Origin: Hydrogenophaga sp. A37
GTDB lineage: Bacteria; Pseudomonadota; Gammaproteobacteria; Burkholderiales; Burkholderiaceae_C
Length of the DNA: 64,000 nt
NCBI RefSeq assembly: GCF_002001205.1
Contig: NZ_MUNZ01000077.1
Coordinates: 1 to 64,000 of the forward strand
Reading direction: 5' to 3'
The notes beneath the pieces were generated by a model. It was not told where the DNA came from. It searched no databases and saw only the letters and a list, made by a program, of their open reading frames with translations. The position numbers were made by a program, and so were the translations under genes. This document shows, one piece after another, positions 60,929 through 64,000 of the stretch. Each line of letters starts with the position of its first letter. Within the stretch, counting starts at the first letter, position 1.

Positions 60929-61903
60929 TCAACGCGCTCGCGTCTCCCACCGCCACGCATGCTCCACCAAGGTCTCGAGCGCCGCGTGTTGCGGCCTCCA
61001 CCCCAACGCCTGCGTTGCCGCCGCTGAATGGGCCACCAGCCTGGCTGGATCGCCCGCACGCCTGGGGCTGTCCACCACGGTGATCTTGCAGCCTGTCACC
61101 TGTCGGGCCACCTCAATCACTTCCTGGACCGAAAACCCATTGCCGTTGCCCAGGTTGTAGGCCTGGCTGTCGGCGCCTTGCATCAGGGTCTGTAGCGCCA
61201 GCCAGTGCGCCTGGCACAGGTCAGCGATGTGCACGTAGTCGCGGATGCAAGTGCCATCGGGCGTGTCGTAGTCGCGGCCGAACACGCTGATGTGCGAGCG
61301 CCTGCCTGAGGCCGCTTGCAGCACCAGCGGAATCAGATGCGTCTCGGGCTCGTGGCGTTCGCCCAACTGGCCTTCGGGGTCGGCACCCGCCGCATTGAAA
61401 TAGCGCAGACACACCGACTTGATGCCATAGGCGTGGTCGTAGTCGGCCAGCGCCTGCTCCACCATCAGTTTGCTGCGGCCATAGGGGTTGATGGGCTGCT
61501 TCGGGTGTGCTTCACCGATGGTGGCGCTTTGGGGTTCGCCAAAGATCGCTGCCGTGGACGAAAAGATGAACCGGTGCACCCTCGCCACGCGCATCGCGTT
61601 GAGCAGGTTCAGCGTGTTGACGAGGTTGTTCTCGTAGTACTTGCCGGGGTCGAGCACCGACTCGCCCACCTGAATGTGCGACGCAAAATGCATCACCGCG
61701 TCAAAGCGCTGGCTTGAAAACAGCTGGGCCAACAAGGCCTTGTCGGCCAGGTCGCCGTGGATGAAAGCCCCATGCAGCACAGCGTCTCGGAAGCCGCCAC
61801 TCAGGTTGTCGAGTGTGGTCACCCGGCAGCCCAGGGCGCCCAGGTGTTTGACCATGTGTGAACCGATGTAGCCGGCACCGCCGACGACCAGGATGTGGGT
61901 CAC
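60929..61903 (-). CDS. galE: UDP-glucose 4-epimerase (GTG start)
   Basis: A 324-residue SDR-type epimerase with NAD motif Gly-Gly-Ala-Gly-Tyr-Ile-Gly-Ser-His (about 7-15) and a Tyr-x-x-x-Lys motif in Asn-Pro-Tyr-Gly-Arg-Ser-Lys. GTG 61903 overlaps the galTK stop (GTGA), so the genes are coupled. The long frame that continues upstream is a shadow of galTK. It completes the Leloir pathway and is convergent with the MocR gene 36 bp away. Confidence 0.94.
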   Translation of the reverse strand: MTHILVVGGAGYIGSHMVKHLGALGCRVTTLDNLSGGFRDAVLHGAFIHGDLADKALLAQLFSSQRFDAVMHFASHIQVGESVLDPGKYYENNLVNTLNLLNAMRVARVHRFIFSSTAAIFGEPQSATIGEAHPKQPINPYGRSKLMVEQALADYDHAYGIKSVCLRYFNAAGADPEGQLGERHEPETHLIPLVLQAASGRRSHISVFGRDYDTPDGTCIRDYVHIADLCQAHWLALQTLMQGADSQAYNLGNGNGFSVQEVIEVARQVTGCKITVVDSPRRAGDPARLVAHSAAATQALGWRPQHAALETLVEHAWRWETRAR

Positions 61904-64000
61904 GGCGTGGCCGTCTGTCTTGAGGTGTCGGTCAGCACCGATGCGCCGGCCGAGGCCTTGCACACATAAACCGCCGCCGTCTTGCCGCTGGGCGCTCTGT
62001 AGTGGGTTTCCACCGCGTGGCGCGCCGTCTGGACCAGGGTTTCGGGCAGCAGTGCGACCACGCAGCCGCCGAAGCCGCCACCGGTCATGCGTGCGCCGCC
62101 CTGATCGCCGATAGCGGTTTGCAGGATCTGCACCAGTTCGTCGATCGCCGGCACGGTGATGTCGAAGTCGTCGCGCATGGAGGCGTGGGAGGCCGCCATC
62201 AACCGACCCAGGCCACACAGGTCGCCCGTGGCCAGCGCCTGGGTCGCCTCCAGCGTGCGCGCGTTTTCGGTGACGATGTGGCGTGCACGCCGCAGGACCA
62301 CCGGGTCCAGTCCATGGGCTTGCCGTTGCAGTTGATCCAGGCTCACATCGCGCAGCGCCGCGACACCGAAATGCCGGGCTGCGGCTTCGCATTGGGCGCG
62401 CCGGGCGTTGTATTCGCCGTCCACCAGCCCGCGCGGCACATGCGAGTTGACGATCATCACCGCCAGGTCGCTGGGCAGCGCCACGGGCTGCAGGGTGAGT
62501 GAGCGGCAGTCGATCAGCAGCGCGTGGCCCACCTGGCCGCGGGCCGAGATCAGCTGGTCCATGATGCCGCAGTTCACGCCCACGAAATGGTTCTCGGCCT
62601 GCTGGGCGATCAACGCGAGGTCGGTGACGCTCACGCTGTCCAGTCCACACAGGGCCTTGAAAGCCAGGCCCACGGCCACTTCGAGCGAGGCCGAGGACGA
62701 CAGGCCCGTGCCTTGTGGCACGTCGCCTGCCATCACCAGGTCCAGGCCTTGCAGTGGCAGGCCGCGCTTCAGCAGTTGCTGCACCACGCCGCGCGCATAG
62801 TTGGCCCACGAGGCGTCCCCGTGGCGGGCTTCAATGGGTTCGTCGAGTGAGAACTCGTCGATGGCTTCTGCACGGTCGCAAGCCACCAGGCGCACCCGAC
62901 GGTCGTTGCGCGGCCCTGCCGCGATCAGTGTCTCGAAGTTGATCGCGCAGGGCAGCACAAAACCACCGTTGTAGTCGGTGTGTTCGCCGATCAGATTGAC
63001 CCGTCCCGGCGCGCGCACCAATTGGCTGGCCTGGTGGCCGGTGTGGCGTTGAAAGGCGTCGTTGACCTTTTGGTGCAGGCTGGTTGTGACCGGTGCAACG
63101 GCTTCACGGTAGTGCACGGGACTCACGGAGCGCAGGCGCTGCGCCGCCTGCTCGGGGGTCAGGTCGCGCTGTGCCTCGGCCAGCATTTCATAGCCGACCA
63201 TGAATTTGCGCACCGAGGCCGAACGCAACAACGGTGGGTAGAAGTGGGCGTGCAATTGCCAGGGTGCCGGGTCGTTTGCTGTGTCAAACGGCGCACCGTG
63301 CCAGCCCATGGAATACGGAAACGAGCACTGGAACAGGTTGTCGTAGCGCGAGCTCAGTTGTTTGAGCGCGAGGGCCAGATCGGCGCGCTGTGCGGGGCTC
63401 AGTTGCGGCAGTTGCTGCACGGCAAAACGCGGCAGCAGCAGGGTCTCGAACGGCCAGGTGGCCCAGAACGGGACGATGGCCACCCAATGCTCTGTGAGCA
63501 CGACCACGCGTTCGCCAAGAGCGATTTCGCGTTCGACCAGGCCGAGCAGCAGAGGGTGGCCGTGTTCGGCGTGCCAGGCACGCTGCCGCAGGTCTTCGGT
63601 GGCGGCTTCGGTGGGCACGAAGTCGGTGGCCCAGACCTGACCATGCGGGTGCGGGTTCGAGCAGCCCATCAGGGCGCCCTTGTTCTCAAACACCTGTACC
63701 CAGGGGTAGATGGCGCCGAGTTCGGCTGACTGGCTGCACCAGGTGTCGATCACCGCTTCGATGGCGGCGAGCGGCAGCTCGGGCAGCGTCTTTCCGTGGT
63801 CTGGCGAGAAACAGATCACCCGGCTGGTGCCGCGCGCGTTGCGCACCTGGAACAGCGCTTCGCTGGATGAGGGGGCGTCAGGGGCCTGCGGCGCGACGGC
63901 GGCGAAGTCGTTGGTGAAAACAAAGCTGCCGCGGTAGGCCGGGTTGGTTTCACCGGTCACTCGCTGGTTGCCCGCGCACAGAAAACACGTGGCGTCGTGC
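61900..64000 (-). CDS. Fused galactose-1-phosphate uridylyltransferase/galactokinase (5' partial)
   Basis: One continuous frame of 700 codons encodes GalT followed by GalK and is still open at the right window edge. The N-terminal part shows the GalT Cys-Phe-Leu-Cys zinc pair (63990-63960 region), Val-Phe-Thr-Asn-Asp-Phe-Ala-Ala, and the active-site Asn-Pro-His-Pro-His-Gly-Gln. The C-terminal part, from about 63090 down, shows the galactokinase signature [13 protein letters not shown], the P-loop-like Gly-Thr-Gly-Leu-Ser-Ser-Ser-Ala, and Met-Thr-Gly-Gly-Gly-Phe-Gly-Gly-Cys. The GTG at 63960 is not the start because the frame upstream still encodes conserved GalT sequence. Both halves look catalytically complete. 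Confidence 0.9.
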   Translation of the reverse strand, partial: HDATCFLCAGNQRVTGETNPAYRGSFVFTNDFAAVAPQAPDAPSSSEALFQVRNARGTSRVICFSPDHGKTLPELPLAAIEAVIDTWCSQSAELGAIYPWVQVFENKGALMGCSNPHPHGQVWATDFVPTEAATEDLRQRAWHAEHGHPLLLGLVEREIALGERVVVLTEHWVAIVPFWATWPFETLLLPRFAVQQLPQLSPAQRADLALALKQLSSRYDNLFQCSFPYSMGWHGAPFDTANDPAPWQLHAHFYPPLLRSASVRKFMVGYEMLAEAQRDLTPEQAAQRLRSVSPVHYREAVAPVTTSLHQKVNDAFQRHTGHQASQLVRAPGRVNLIGEHTDYNGGFVLPCAINFETLIAAGPRNDRRVRLVACDRAEAIDEFSLDEPIEARHGDASWANYARGVVQQLLKRGLPLQGLDLVMAGDVPQGTGLSSSASLEVAVGLAFKALCGLDSVSVTDLALIAQQAENHFVGVNCGIMDQLISARGQVGHALLIDCRSLTLQPVALPSDLAVMIVNSHVPRGLVDGEYNARRAQCEAAARHFGVAALRDVSLDQLQRQAHGLDPVVLRRARHIVTENARTLEATQALATGDLCGLGRLMAASHASMRDDFDITVPAIDELVQILQTAIGDQGGARMTGGGFGGCVVALLPETLVQTARHAVETHYRAPSGKTAAVYVCKASAGASVLTDTSRQTATP

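Noticed and set aside
60929-62809. 626-codon frame that seems to fuse galE to an upstream domain
   Set aside because: Only the last 324 codons encode GalE. The first part is an out-of-frame reading of the GalK region; galE has a GTG overlapping the galTK stop.

Overview
The window reads as about 64 kb of chromosome from a GC-rich betaproteobacterium, most likely a member of the Comamonadaceae (the Hydrogenophaga/Acidovorax/Variovorax neighbourhood). This is inferred from the strongly GC3-biased codons, two Bug/TctC tripartite-tricarboxylate binding proteins, the two tandem glycine riboswitches, and a GC-rich dispersed repeat sitting directly behind stop codons. No phage, transposase, rRNA or CRISPR array is visible. 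There is one tRNA, tRNA-Gly(CCC).

Layout. 1-177 is the 3' end of an unrecognised gene. 261-11126 is a complete type II secretion operon in the order gspC-D-E-F-H-I-J-K-L-M-N-G, with gspG displaced to the end and no prepilin peptidase. 11157-22495 is a glycine/serine block: sdaA, a DadA-like FAD oxidoreductase behind an intercistronic tandem glycine riboswitch, a Bug receptor and an M20 (hippurate-hydrolase-like) amidohydrolase, a divergent LysR regulator, then gcvT-gcvH-gcvP behind a second tandem glycine riboswitch. 22600-29039 holds a small unknown protein, a GT39-like membrane protein, a P-loop kinase and two tandem membrane-anchored TAXI-type proteins. 29183-39124 is metabolic: ETF-ubiquinone oxidoreductase, SDR, EamA transporter, thioesterase, two AhpD/CMD-like proteins, a second Bug receptor, an orphan sugar-binding protein, and a PAS-LuxR regulator divergent from scoAB.

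39324-44512 is the most unusual part. A 60-residue peptide has a microcin-V-like double-glycine leader and a Cys/Pro/Lys hexapeptide-repeat core. It faces a complete dedicated exporter: a TolC-like outer-membrane protein, a C39-peptidase ABC transporter with intact catalytic residues, and an HlyD-like adaptor. No immunity gene is visible. I regard this as the best candidate for an undescribed system.

44740-47517 carries an MFS transporter, tRNA-Gly and a Pit phosphate transporter. 47792-59344 is a long minus-strand catabolic cluster: a GabT/DavT-like aminotransferase, a glutarate-CoA-transferase-like class III enzyme, a polyamine-type ABC transporter with two paralogous binding proteins, a ureohydrolase, a cupin, a GNAT and a GabD/DavD-like dehydrogenase. 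A divergent MocR/GabR-type regulator stands at its head. The set fits uptake and degradation of guanidino acids or polyamines through GABA and/or 5-aminovalerate. The right edge (60929-64000) is a galactose operon in which GalT and GalK form one continuous polypeptide, cut by the window end, followed by galE.

Across the window, eight copies of a GC-rich palindromic repeat each begin immediately after a stop codon and in the sense orientation of the preceding gene. Two of them lie inside the T2SS operon and still leave an open reading path to the next gene.
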